Source: Petunia secreta (lineage: Eukaryota; Streptophyta; Magnoliopsida; Solanales; Solanaceae). From it: a stretch of 64,000 nucleotides of DNA. The translations under genes and the position numbers were made by a program. The stretch spans positions 10,062,001-10,126,000 of the forward strand of contig JARKIP010000064.1 of NCBI GenBank assembly GCA_029990175.1, in the 5' to 3' direction. Position 1 is the first letter of the stretch. Every line of letters starts with the position of its first letter. The notes below the pieces were generated by a model, which was given only the letters and a program-made list of their open reading frames with translations, was not told the DNA's origin and did no database searches. Shown in pieces: positions 34,170-46,065 of this stretch.

Positions 34170-34243
34170 ATAACGGAAAAATTGTAAGAAATTCAATAGT
34201 CTTGAAATAATTGTGAACGTCTTTTCATTTTTATATAGATAGA

Positions 34244-34618
34244 TACCATGAAACTGTTCTAGCTTAATTTATCAAAATATTTATTTATTTCTTGTATTGT
34301 ATTATTTATTTTGAAAAGTATCATAGTTTCTCATATTTTTAGGGGTATTTTCGTCTTTCACTTTTTAGTTTAGGGATTCCCACTTTTATAATAATGTAAT
34401 ATGATATATGATATATGATATGATATGATTACATTCTTTATTCATATGAAGCATAAGAAAATGAACAATCTAAATTCTGTAGTCTCTTCAATTTCCTGCC
34501 ATTATTATGCTTTTCAAAAGACAAAGTCCATTTAATCTTTACAAAATCTCAAGTTCAAGTAATTTGAAATTATGAGTAAAGAAGAGCCTGTTCAACGGAA
34601 AAAAATAAACTCTATTAA
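34244..34618 (-). other. Non-coding DNA with a further Helitron-type 5' end
   Basis: At about 34394, read on the minus strand, TTATTATAAAAGTGGGAATC matches the 5' starts at 20563 and 21990, so a fourth element of the family probably begins here. A short (ATATG)n-like run lies at 34400-34425. No gene is seen. Confidence 0.45.
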
Positions 34619-34882
34619 TGTTACAAATACATATATGTAATATAAATGTGGATGACCACTACTCTCCATTTATTCACTTGTAACATATGATTTACTACCC
34701 TACTTTATCCTACTTAATTCCTTATTTATGGATGACTTGTAACTTCCTATGTATTGGAGTCCTATAAATCGAGGACACTTTATCTATGGAAGACACACTT
34801 GAAATACTTTGAGAATACAAGTTCTTCCTTCTCCTCTCATATACTTTTGTCTTGTTCTTACTTTACTATTAGTTTTACAACA
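34619..34882 (+). repeat. 5' LTR of the copia element
   Basis: It is 264 bp, TG to CA, with a TATAAAT box at 34763. The LTR is followed by CGTTATCAGCACGAAG, which fits a primer site pairing with an internal (anticodon-arm) part of a tRNA, as in copia elements primed by half-tRNAs. Which tRNA is uncertain. Confidence 0.9.
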
Positions 34883-35209
34883 CGTTATCAGCACGAAGAG
34901 CTCTAATATTCTACAAGTCAAGTTTCAATCTTTCACAGTGGTAAGCCTAGGTATAATTTCAACTAATCTTTTTTAGCTTCATGTCTCTAAGTATAATTTT
35001 GTTATAGATTAATATATAAATAAGAAAAGTGAACACCTTATGTTACAAATAAACTACGGCTAGCAACTTGCTTGACCAATGAATTATTTAACGTTTTTTT
35101 TTTATCTTCACATATATGTATTACATTTAATAAGAAATAGAGTATTAGACATTCTTGTTTTGATTGATAATAATTCTAATTTATTTTATTTTCTTTGATA
35201 GTTTTCATT

Positions 35210-36288
35210 ATGTCAAATATATCAAAGCTTGAATTTGTGGCACTTGACATATCTGGCAAAAACTATTTGTCATGGGTGCTTGATGCCGAAATACATTTGG
35301 ATGCCAAAGGTCTTGGTGATACTATCAAAGAAGGAAATGAGACATCAATCCAAGATAAGGCTAAAGCCATGATTTTCCTTCGCCATCATCTTGATGAAGG
35401 ATTAAAAACAGAATATTTAACCGTGAAGATCCACTCGAATTGTGGACTAACTTAAAAGAACGGTATGATCACCTTAAAGCCATGGTACTACCAAGGGCTC
35501 GGGATGAATGGATTCATTTACAGTTACAAGATTTTAAAACTGTAACCGAATATAATTCTGTTGTTTTCAGGATCAGTTCTCAACTGAAATTATGTGGACA
35601 AAATATTGATGATGCTATGATGTTGGAAAAGACACTCTCCACTTTCCATGCATCGAACATGGTGTTACAGCAGCAATACCGTGAAAAGGGATTTACAAAG
35701 TATTCTGAGTTGATCTCATGGCTTCTGGTGGCTGAGAAGCATAATTCCCTATTGATCAAAAATCATGAAGCCCGTCCCACTAGATCTGCTCCGTTCTCTA
35801 AAGTGAATGTGGGAGCACATGCTCCATTCCCTGAGGCGAATGTTGTAGCAACAAATAATGTGCCTGAAAGAAGGCAAAAAAATTACCGTGGTAAAGGCCA
35901 TGGTCGTGGGCGCGGCAAGGGACGAAATAATACTCGTCGTCACGGTGGAAATAAATATGAGAACAATAAGGGTTCTCAAGCTAATCCTTCAAAAGGAAAG
36001 AATAATAATATTTGCCATCGATGTGGTGAGAAAGGTCATTGGGCGAAAATTTGTCGTACGCCGGAATATCTTGTCAAGCTTTATCAAGCTTCGCTCAAAA
36101 GAAATGAAAATAATGTGGAGGCACATTTGATCTTTCAGAATAATAACAATGGGACACATCTGGCACATCTTGCTGACAAGCATGATGAGACGGAGGCGTA
36201 TCTTTCCGTAAAAGATGATGATCTTTTTGAAGGCCTCCCAAATATTACCCATTTAGAAGCTGGAGACTTCTTTGAGAATCGTAACTGA
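35210..36288 (+). pseudogene. copia gag, one frameshift
   Basis: The start MSNISKLEFVALDISGKNYL is the usual opening of this gag type; the upstream ATG at 35195 is less likely. Near 35440 the frame shifts by one, between LTVK and ERYDHLKAMVLP. A basic Gly/Arg-rich segment (about 35870-35960) precedes a perfect CCHC zinc knuckle (CHRCGEKGHWAKIC, about 36013-36055). The frame ends in TGA at 36286-36288 (first frame 35210-35455, second 35440-36288). Gag would form the particle. Confidence 0.88.
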
Positions 36289-36456
36289 AGAACTGATGTT
36301 GTAACTGGGGAATAAAAATAATAAAGAATAATGTTGTCTTTATTTTATTTTAAAGTTAGGAAAAAAAATGTCATCTTTATTTATGTTTCAATGTTTAAAA
36401 GTACTTTTCTTGTACTTTATTTTTAGTATTTCTTACTATGTAATTTTTATCTTTTT

Positions 36457-37360
36457 ATGAAGAAAATGGAAATTCCCCAGTCTTCAGTTGGATTCAAGCT
36501 CAATAACAATGATATATGTCTCTTGGATAGTTCTACAACACACACAATTTTAAAGGATAAGAAATATTTTTCTTATTTGATTAATAAAGAGTCCAATGTT
36601 AGTACAATATGTAGTAGTACAAAGTTGGTTGAAGGTTATGGCAAAGCCAATTTATTATTAACTGGAGGAACAAGTTTGGCTATTGATGAAGCCATGTATT
36701 GTAGTAAGTCTCAAAGAAACTTGTTAAGTTTCAAGGATATTTGCCAAAATGGCTATCATATTGAGACTAAAACTGATGGAAAGATTAAATATCTTTATAT
36801 TACTACAATAAAGTCGGGTGAGAAATATGTTCTTGAAAAGCTCCCCGCTCTTTCCTCCAGTTTGTAAACATTGGTACAATTGAATCACATGCCATAGTAA
36901 ACAAAGGGTTTACTGAATCAAATGATTTTATTTTTTGGCATGACCGGTTGGGCCATCCCGGTTATAATATGGTGTGCAATATAATTGAGAATTCAAATGG
37001 GCATACATTGAAGAACCAGAAGATTCTTCAGTTTAAAGAATTTTCTTGTGCGGCCTATTCTCAAGGAAAGCTAATTAGTAGAGCATCTAAAGTTGGGATC
37101 AGGATCCCTGCATTTCTGGAATGCATACAGGGTGATATATGTGGGCCCATACACGCTCCATGTGGACCATTAAGATATTTTATGGTTTTAATAGATGCAT
37201 CTACAAGATGGTCACATATGCGCTTATTATCAACCCGCAATATGGTATTTGCGAGGTTGCTTGCTCAAATAATAAGATTGAGAGCACAATTTCCAGATTA
37301 TGTTATTAAGACAATTCATCTTGATAATGCTGGTGAGTTTACATCTCAAGCATTTAATGA
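36457..37360 (+). pseudogene. Protease and integrase N-terminal half of the copia element
   Basis: The protease region reads CLLDSSTTHTILKDKKYF; the active-site triplet is Asp-Ser-Ser where Asp-Ser-Ala or Asp-Ser-Gly is usual. A stop at 36865-36867 precedes the GAG-pre-integrase part (FWHDRLGHPGYNMV). The zinc domain and the first catalytic Asp (GDICGPIHAPCG) and second Asp (HLDNAGEFTSQAF) are visible. Coding stops abruptly at 37360, where the insertion begins. Confidence 0.85.
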
Positions 37361-40300
37361 CTAGAAACGAAAGCCCGTGTTACATATTATTGCTAAGGTA
37401 ATCCATCTCTATGAGAAGCCTCTGATAGATAATGCAGCAAATATAATTATACATATATTTGTACAATACAAAGGAAATTTACATAATACTAATAACCCAA
37501 AAATGCTGGAAATGTAAAGCATAACATCATAAGCATCTCCTTAATTCAGCAGCTCCTATGTGTTAGTTTAATTCCAAGTTCGTAGTGAGCCTTGACATTC
37601 CAAAAACAACCATATGGGGAATGCTCTGGAAAACATTTCAAAAACAAATAAAATTACAATTTATATATTACAATCTAAGGGATGCATGAAATTCTAGCAT
37701 GATAATGGAAAATAAAGTGGGCCAAACATGTCTTTGTACTTTGTTTCTAAAGTGAAAACCGAGAACATGAAGAAAAAATGACGATTAAAAATGATAGGAA
37801 TGGGAAGAAGAATGAATCAAAAGTATATATTAACTAACATATAATATGTCAGATAAAGAAGTATAATGTTTGTTTGGGATCTAAAATAAAGCCATAGCGG
37901 GAAATTAAGTAATCTGACTTGTACTTCACTACTTTATATATAAGAAAAAAATCTACGAATAAATGTGACCATTCAACAAACTCTATACATCACTCTCACA
38001 GAAAAGTTAACCTTCTACTAAATAATTACGGACCAATTAATTACCCTTCTCTAGTACAAAGGGGTTGCTTGGTTGTTAACTTAGCTAATATGTCCCATCA
38101 TAGTATGCACTAAGAAGATATCCCATTTAAAACCATAAGAATATTAACTCTATCTCACAGTAACTTGTCTGAAGAAGCATTCCCATGTAACATGCATAAA
38201 CCCAGCAAAAAAGAAAACTTTTATGCTTTAGTAAAACAACATCAAGAATGAAAAAGGATAGCCATTGTCTCAGCTTTCTCTTATAGTTCCATACTTCCTG
38301 ATCTTATAAGCAAATCGTTCAAGTGATTCTTTTTCCATATACACATTTGATACATTATCAATTTGGATAATGATGCCATTGGTAAATAGTGTAGCTTAGT
38401 AACCAAATGGCATCATTCATTCATTGTGACAAGTTGTGCTTTGGCTTTACGTATTTTATTCCAAATTCAAGCTATCAGGATGGAAGTGCTAACCAAATTT
38501 TGAAAGGAGATATTTCCAATGTATCATGTCAAAGACATTGAAAAATATCCTTCAGGTTAGATTCAGGCAAAAGTCAACGAATGAAAGGGAATAGTACTAT
38601 TTTATCAGAGAATGAAGCAATCAGCCCCTAATGTCATCAAGGTCACATAAAGTCTAATGAAGGTAAGTAGACATTGAAGAGCAAATTGAGTGCTAATCGA
38701 ATAAATCATAGAATATTATAGGCGAAAGAGTAATATGTGTAATCACTTATTCTATATAACCACCAGAACTCAGGGTCACGGCATATGGGATAGTGCATCC
38801 TAAGCTCTTTGCAAATTTTAGATTCCAAATAGACACATTTATGCTGGACAAATAATATCCCAAACATCAGAGGAAGAGTTCCTAGACAAATATAGGAACA
38901 TGAAACAGGAAGCTTATATAGGTGTAAATATCTACGAAAGAGCAACACATTCCACGCAATTTAGTAAAACTCAACTGAAAATTAAAATGATTTAAAAGAA
39001 AGTGTTGCATTACTTACCAGTGCGGTTATACCATTGAAGTGTCCAAGCACTTAGTAAACAGCAAAAAAACACTCTTACTGACTGGTCATCACATCAACAA
39101 AATGCTTGACTGACTACACCAGCAAAAAATGACTTTGTAATCTGCATTAGGTAATTCTAAAAGAAAATGCATGTGCATAAGACATCAATATACCCCCTTC
39201 TCACATGATCAATTTAGAGGATAAAAATAGACTTATATTTCTAAAATAGTACTACTTCTTATTTATTGTTAAATATTCTCTTCCTTACTTCTCTCTTCTA
39301 CAATAACTCTAAAAGTTTTAGTTACCAAATAACGTACTAATATTTTTCGGGCATATCATCAAGCACATAATATGAACGGTAAAAGATGAAAACAAAAGGA
39401 GAACAGTTTGATTCAGCAAAGACAGTTTAATGAATCAATGCAATCACTTACCAAAGTCTTCTACTTGTTACTTTACGGTACAGATAACCTAAATAGATCG
39501 ATCCCTTTGCCTTATTCTAAAGATACCAAGATAGTTTAAGTAACTATTATCCAAACTAAAAGGAGGTATACAGAAGTTGAATATTACTAATACTGAGAGC
39601 CATAATTAGAAAGTGAAGGCTTTGTGCATCAAGTTTTTACCTTAAGGATGCTGTCTTTTCTTTCTTAAGATCCTCACCTGCGAGAAAATGTGAAGGTCAA
39701 CGTAAATTTTACCATAAAAAGGGAAAAGATTAGATTATAAAGATGAATTATAGCAAATTTTTATCAATTCTCAATAACCAAAAGCACCTAAAAGAATCAA
39801 TACTAATCCTCTTATTATGCTACCAGGGGATCGAGGTTTGAACCAAAAGAGGGAATACAATATTGGGAAGCACAAGCATAAATATTGCAATAATAGTGTA
39901 GCACTCTTACCATTTAGATAAATAGTATGCCTTTTGTCCTGAATAATAGATGAGTATTATATTGTAGAACACCCGTAACAAGGAGGGGAAAAAACCAACA
40001 GTGAGAAAGAGAGAAAGTACATAATAGTAATGACGCCAACAAAATTAAGATCACATCACTTACTAAGTAGCCAACAAAGGACTATAACCAAACATCCATC
40101 CCAACAATAGGGCAATATTTAATGAAAGTTCATTTAGACACATTATCAAATACCATCAGTCCATCACTGTACATGTCCGAACTCGAAGTAAGCAAAAATA
40201 CAAAAGTAAAAATTAACAAAAATTCACTAGAACCTAACAAAATAAATTACACAGAGACAACATGCAAACTAGATATCGAGAAATGTAGAAATTTGAAAAA

Positions 40301-40712
40301 TAAAATAAGCACACACATGTATTTTAATGTACAAATTGGACCATATATAGCAAATAGTCATCCATAAAACACCCTCTTACCTTCTCTGACCAGCAACAAA
40401 AAAGTTTCACACTTTTGCTGGAGCAAAGAACAGCAAAACCTAATAATTCAGACATTGAAAGATTGAAGAATAAAGAGAAATGGCGAAGTAAGTCAGGAAC
40501 TTACCCAAAGAAAGAGAGGCTGAAACGATTCGGTGAGCAGCGAGGAGAATTAGAACAGGGAAATGTAAAGCTAAGAGATGTTGCTTTTCTAGAGAGATAC
40601 ACGTGTTTATCTTAGAGTTGGCCTAGTAAAATATTCTAGTACAATTTATGTTTCACTTTGTACAACAATCTTATGCCGTGTTCGTACGTCCTTCCTCGCT
40701 TATATACATAAT
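37361..40712 (-). mobile_element. 3.35-kb insertion in copia integrase with exon/intron-like gene fragments
   Basis: The copia frame breaks after SQAFND and resumes at CMSTGITVEH; only a TA is shared at both edges and no inverted repeats are visible. On the minus strand several segments look spliced. A leader ends in TTTCTTTGG before GTAAGT (near 40506). An AG-bounded 37-base exon-like piece before GTAAAA (near 39660) encodes EDLKKEKTASLK. Open pieces lie before GTAAGT at about 39450 and 39015. Near 37420 a last piece reads MDYLSNNM then TAA. I do not recognise the gene. It looks like captured host DNA; the carrier type is unknown. Confidence 0.6.
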
Positions 40713-41393
40713 AGAAATTATTGTATGTCAACTGGGATTACAGTTGAACATCTAGTTGCTCATGTTCATATCCAAAATGGTCTAGCAGAATCATTTATCA
40801 AAAGCCTCCAATTAATGGCTAGACCAATGCTTATGAGAACTAAATTACCCATTTCAGTATGGGGTAATGCTATTTTGCATGCGGCAGCTCTTGTTCGGAT
40901 TAGGCCGACAAGTTATCATAAATTCTTCCCACTACAATTGGCTTTTGGTCAGGAGCCAAATATTTTCCATCTTAGAATTTTTGGATGTGCGGTATATGTG
41001 CCAATTGCTCCACCACAACGCACAAAGATGGGACCTCAAAGAAGGTTAGAGATATATGTTGGGTATGAATCTACGTCTATTATTAAATATCTTGAACCAA
41101 TGACGAGAGATTTATTCACCGCAAGGTTTGCTGATTGTCATTTTGATGAATCAGTTTTCCCAACATTAGGGGGAGAGAATAAGCAGCTGGAAAAAGATAT
41201 TGACTGGAATGCATTAACACTATCTCATTTAGATCCTCGTACAAATCAATGTGAACAAGAAGTTCAAAAGATAGTGTATTTGCAAAATATTGCAAATCAA
41301 CTGCCAGATGCATTCACTGACCTACCAAGGGTTACTAAATCCCACATTCCAGCTGCAAATGCTTATGTTCGAGTTGATGTCCCGGTAGGATAA
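40713..41393 (+). pseudogene. Integrase C-terminal half of the copia element
   Basis: It resumes directly after the insertion with the catalytic Glu context QNGLAESFIKSLQL (about 40770). It continues through RIRPTSYHKFFPLQLAFGQ and FGCAVYVPIAPPQRTKMGPQRR, all typical of copia integrase tails. The frame ends in TAA at 41391-41393, where related proteins usually read Gln, so C-to-T change is likely. An ATG at 40725 is not a real start. Confidence 0.86.
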
Positions 41394-42734
41394 TCTATAA
41401 GTGCAAGTGAGTCTAAGGCACGCCTGAAGCGTGGTAGACCACCCGGTTCCAAAGATAAAAATCCTCGAAAAAGAAAAGGAGCAATTGATCAAAAAGATCA
41501 AAATATGGAGGTACTTGCTCAAGAAGAGCATAGAGACATAACAATTGATAAGTCCTCTTCAGGAGAGGCTCAGGTACCTGAGAATACAAAAATCTAAGAG
41601 ATCTCAATGAATTATGTCTCTACCGGAAAAATATGGAACCGAAATGATATTGTTGTCGACAACACTTTTGCATATAATGTTGCTATTGATGTGATGCAAC
41701 ATAATGAGGATCTTGAACCAAAATCTGTCAATGACTGCAGACAGAGAAATAATTGGCCAAAATAGAAAGATGTAATTCAATCAGAATTAACTTCACTTGA
41801 AAAACGTGAAGTTTTCGGACCAATTGTCCGAACACCTAAAGGTGTAAAGCCAGTGGGTTATAAGTGGGTATTTGTGCGAAAACAAAATGAGAAAAATGAA
41901 GTCGTTAGATATAAAGCACGACTTGTGGCACAAGAATTTTCGCAAAAACCTGACATTGGTTTTATGGAAACATATTCTCCCGTGGTGGATGCAATCACCT
42001 TCAGGTATCTCGTAAGTCTGGCAGTACGAGAAAAACTTGATATGCATCTAATGGATGTTGTCACAGCCTATTTATATGGTTCATTGGACAACGAAATTTT
42101 CATGAAAATCCCTGAAGGGTTCAAAATGCTTGAGGCATTTAAAGGCTCCCGAGAAGCTTGTTCAATAAAGCTTCAAAAATCCTTGTATGGGTTGAAACAA
42201 TCGGGACGCATGTGGTATAATCGCCTTAGCGAATACCTGTTGAAACAAGAATACAAAAATAATCCAGTTTGTCCTTGTGTTTTTATAAAAAGGTCTGGAT
42301 CTGGATATGTCACTATAGCTATGTATGTTGATGATTTGAATATTATTGGGACTCCTGAAGAACTGTCAAAGGCAATGGAATGTTTAAAGAAAGAATTTGA
42401 GATGAAAGATCTTGGAAAGACAAAATTTTGTCTTGGCCTACAAATTGAGCAATTGCCTAAAGGAATATTTGTTCATCAATCTACATATACAGAAAAGGTC
42501 TTGAAAAGATTTTACATGGATAAATCACATCCGTTGAGTACTCCAATGATTGTGAGATCACTTGATGTGAATAAAGATCCATTTCGGCCTTGTGAAACTG
42601 ATGAAGAGTTTCTTGGTGATGAAGTACCATATCTTAGTGAAACTGGTGCACTGATGTACCTTGCCAACAATACTCGGCCTGATATAGCTTTTGATGTAAG
42701 CTTATTGGCAAGGTTTAGTTCTTCCCCAACTTGA
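41394..42734 (+). pseudogene. Reverse transcriptase of the copia element
   Basis: The linker has two further stops (about 41597 and 41763; the second sits where Trp is usual). The RT runs from GYKWVFVRKQNEKNEVVRYK through MDVVTAYLYGSLDNEIFM, LYGLKQSGRMWYNRL and the catalytic MYVDDLNIIGT at about 42325, to NTRPDIAFDVSLLARFSS. It ends in TGA at 42732-42734, in the place of an Arg codon (CGA), a CpG-type change. Catalytic residues are intact. Confidence 0.88.
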
Positions 42735-43310
42735 AGACATTGGGATGGTATTAATCATATACTTAGATACCTCCAAGGTACTATTGATAAGGGTTTGTTC
42801 TATTCGAATGAATCCAAGTCACAATTGATTGGTTACGCCGATGCTGGCTATTTATCTGATCCACATAAAGGTCGGTCCCAAACGGGCTATTTATTTACAT
42901 ATGGAGATACAGCCATTTCATGGCGTTCAGTGAAACAAACTATTGCTGCTACTTCTTCAAATCATGCAGAGATATTGACTATTCATGAAGCAAGCCGGGA
43001 ATGCATTTGGTTGAGATTAATGACTCAACATATTCAGCACATTTGTGGTTTTCCTTTGAAGAAGATTCCAATAATATTATATGAAGACAATAGCGCATGC
43101 ATTGAGCAACTGAAAGAAGGATATATTAAAGGAGACAGAATAAAACACATTTTACCAAAATTCTTTTTCACTCATGATATTCAGAATATTGGTGAAATAG
43201 ATATTCAACAAATACGGTCGAGTGATAATCTGGTGGATTTGTTTACTAAGGCATTACCAACCTCAACATTTGAGAAGCTTGTTTACAAGATTGGAATGTG
43301 TCGTCTTTGA
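42735..43310 (+). pseudogene. RNase H of the copia element
   Basis: The same frame continues after the TGA. ILRYLQGTIDKGLFY, GYADAGYLSDPHKGRSQTGY, TSSNHAEI, YEDNSACIEQ and DLFTKALPTSTFEKL cover the whole copia RNase H domain with Asp and Glu active-site residues present. The frame ends at TGA 43308-43310, about 230 bases before the polypurine tract. Confidence 0.88.
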
Positions 43311-43543
43311 GATGTCAAGGAGTGTCTTTATCAGGGGGAGTAAATACGCGTTGTACTCTTTTTTCCTTAACAAGGTTTTATCCCACTTGGGTTTTACTTG
43401 TAAGATTTTTAATGAGGCAGCTCTAAAAGCGTATTACAGGATATGTGTATTGTTTTTCCTTCATTAGGCTTTTTCCCACCGAGTTTTTCCTAGTAAGGTT
43501 TTAACGACGCACATTATCTTCCAAATGGTCATCCAAGGGGGAG

Positions 43544-43843
43544 TGTTACAAATACATGTATGTAATATAAATGTGGATGACCACTACTCTCCATTACTCT
43601 CCATTTATTCACTTGTAACATATAATTTACTACCCCACTTTCTCCTACTTAATTCCTCCCCATTTTCTCATACTTAATTCATCATTTAGGAATGACTTGT
43701 AACTTCCTATGTATTGGAGTCCTATAAATAGATGACACTTTATCTATGGAAGACACACTTGAAACATTTTGAGAATACAAGTTCTTCCTTCTCCTCTCAT
43801 ATACTTTTTGTCTTGTTCTTACTTTACTATTAATTTTACAACA
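43544..43843 (+). repeat. 3' LTR of the copia element
   Basis: It is 300 bp. Compared with the 5' LTR it has a duplicated ACTCTCCATT (43585-43604) and extra sequence near 43650. A TATAAATA box lies at 43723-43730. Confidence 0.9.
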
Positions 43844-43848
43844 ATTAA

Positions 43849-44500
43849 GTTATTTCAGCTATTAAACCGAAGCGTACATGGTAAGAAAGAATTCTTACAT
43901 CTTTAATTACTCTATGAGCTTTAATTGTGGTCCTTTAAACTTCCACCATAGAAAACATCAGCCAAGAGAGCCTTTTCACACGCTCTCTGTCCTTTTATAC
44001 AATGTACAATATTATTTCACTTGACTACATCCTTCATTTTATTCCTTTTTCTTTATGTCAAAGCTTTAACCATGGGTTAACTCGGTTTCGGCATAAAAAT
44101 ATATATATCTCTTTTCCTCCTCTTTTGGTATGATAATGGGATAAGGTATGTTACTCCTGCTTTTCCTATTAGTCGACTTTATTTGAGAATGGATATCTCT
44201 TTTACTTTCTTGTCCTATATCAATGTTATTTTTATTTGTTCTAAGCTAACTCTCTTCCCCTGTTTTAGCTTGAGCCCACCCAGACAGACTCTGGCATGAC
44301 ACCCGTCACGGGAAAAGAGTTGCTGGAAAGCCGAAACGAAATAAAAGCATAAAAAAAAGGAATCCACCCCGACTTAGGAATCATGACCCACCAAAGAAAA
44401 TAAGACTCGAAAAAAACTATTGATCCTTGTGGGCTTTGAATTTAGCCCAATCTGTGGCTTTGTAATACAAATAGATCCAATTTGTTTGGACTTGTTAGGT
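43849..44500. other. Intergenic DNA, no gene seen
   Basis: It is mixed AT-rich sequence continuing the DNA left of 34614. No frame or repeat of note was recognised. Confidence 0.5.
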
Positions 44501-44509
44501 TTCGAACTT

Positions 44510-46033
44510 GGATTTTTTACAAAAATATACAAATTTAAACACTTAATTACGAAAAAATAGCAATATTTTTCTAATTACAAGCCATAGCAATATTTTTCCT
44601 AGCAAAATGGCAACATTTAATATACACACTTACACCCACTCTCCTAAAAACCCTAGAACATTTACTCCACTTCCCCTAAACCAAATCAGCCCCACCCCCC
44701 CATTCTCTTTTCTCTTCCTCCACACTGAAACCGTCCAAATACACCCCATTTTGTCTCCACCATTATCTCCGCCATCTCCGCTGCCGGATTCACACAACCA
44801 CCACCATCAGTGACGGATTCACTCGATCCGTCACTGATTTCGATCCAAACGAACTCACAAAAATCGGCCCATTACCGTCATCATCTTCACCGGAAAGCAG
44901 CTACAGCACGACGGAGAGCCGATTACCCTTCCCCCTTTACGATCTATCTCCTCCATTTCTGTTACGATCTGGCTCCTTCATTTCTATTACATATTGTACT
45001 TATGGCGGCTGCATATGTCTAAATTGACAGGGAGATTGATTTTGTTAGTGAAGATTTACAGAGATAGGGCACTTGTGATGGAGCTTGATTTAAAGTTTTA
45101 ATTTTTTGAAACAGTATCATTTTCTATTATTTAGATTTATTTCATTTTTGTTCCGTTTCTGTTTCTCTAGAATTGTTCAGATTTCGTTTCTGTTTCTGTT
45201 CCTGTTTGTACATATTTGTCAGATTAATAAATTTGAACTCCTTTCTATTGCTCATGACTGATGGAGTTGAAACAATATGTACGGTTTGAAATATTGTTGA
45301 AACATTGAAACAATTGTTGCAACAGTTTGATACATCTGAAACGATGTTGAAACAGTATGATACGGTCTGAAATGACGTTGAAACAATCTAAAATAATTAT
45401 TGAAACAGTCTGATACGGTCTGAAATGAGAGTTGATACAGTTTAAAACAGTATGATACAGTCTGAAACAGGACTTGATACAGTTTAAAACATGCTGATAC
45501 AGTCTGAAATGGAGTTGATACAGTGTGAAACGGGACTTGATACGGTTTAAAACGGTCTGATACAGTCTCAAATAGAGCTGATACAGTCTAAAATGAGAGT
45601 TGATACAGTTTAAAACAATCTGATACAGTCTGAAACGGAGTTAATACAGTCTGAAACGGGAGTTGATACAGTTTAAAACAATATGATACAGTCTGAAACG
45701 AGACCTGATACAGTTTAAAATAGTCTGATACAGTCTGAAACGGAATTGATACAGTCTGAAATGGGAGTAAAAAGTGAAATATGAGGAGTAAAAGTTAAAT
45801 TTGGAGAAATGGTGGGAGGAAAAGTGAAATAGGAAGGAATGAGAGGAGCAAAAGTGATAGTGGGAGAAATAGGAAGAAGAATGTAAGGGTTTGGTATGTT
45901 ATGGAAAAATATTGCTATATTGTTGCTATATTTGTAATTAACTTTTGTTTTCATCTATATAGGGTAATTTTACTAAAATGTTGCTATGTTTGGTAATTAA
46001 CTTCTAAAAATTGTACTTTTGTGTAAAAATTCC
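44510..46033. mobile_element. Non-autonomous MULE with internal minisatellite, 1.5 kb
   Basis: The ends are inverted repeats (GGATTTTTTACA against GGAATTTTTACA) extending about 100 bases with indels (TAGCAATATTTTTC-type stretches on both sides). A perfect 9-bp duplication TTCGAACTT flanks it (44501-44509 and 46034-46042). A Pro/Ser-rich 68-codon frame starts at 44607 but is not recognisable as a gene. No transposase is present. Confidence 0.88.
45255..45768. repeat. Minisatellite of TGATACAGTCTGAAAC-like units
   Basis: About 500 bases consist of degenerate units of roughly 16 bases, grouped into longer units that alternate AGTTTAAAAC and AGTCTGAAAC. On the minus strand the array gives a repetitive 108-codon frame (45245-45571) with recurring LYQ and LNCIKS, best read as a by-product of the repeat. 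Confidence 0.88.
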
Positions 46034-46065
46034 TTCGAACTTCTCTTACATTTGGACCTATATAG

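Larger units (their letters stand above)
21991..34243 (-). mobile_element. Helitron (third of three in tandem), split by a gypsy element
   Basis: The minus-strand 3' end CTAG at 21991-21994 follows a TATACGCGCGTCGTGC-type stretch that matches the 3' end of the second Helitron. The proposed 5' end is at 34243 (TCTATCTATATAAAAATG, preceded by A). With the gypsy element removed the length is about 1.4 kb, like its neighbour. A 7-bp perfect hairpin (ACGTGCA/TGCACGT) lies near 22450. No coding is seen in 21991-23294. End pairing is inferred. Confidence 0.48.
34619..43843 (+). mobile_element. Ty1/copia retrotransposon with a nested insertion
   Basis: The LTRs begin TGTTACAAATAC and end TTTTACAACA, with a perfect duplication ATTAA at 34614-34618 and 43844-43848. 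The polypurine tract CCAAGGGGGAG stands directly before the 3' LTR. Domains run gag, protease, integrase, RT, RNase H in copia order. About 3.35 kb of foreign DNA interrupts integrase. Multiple stops make it defective. The LTRs differ in length (264 and 300 bp) because of small duplications in the right copy. Confidence 0.93.

Noticed and set aside
44607..45022. Two short Pro/Ser-rich frames in the second MULE as a captured host exon
   Set aside because: They could be captured DNA, but there is no recognisable domain or splice site, so no gene is called.
45245..45571. A 108-codon repetitive minus-strand frame
   Set aside because: It is a by-product of the minisatellite units; no start context or family likeness.
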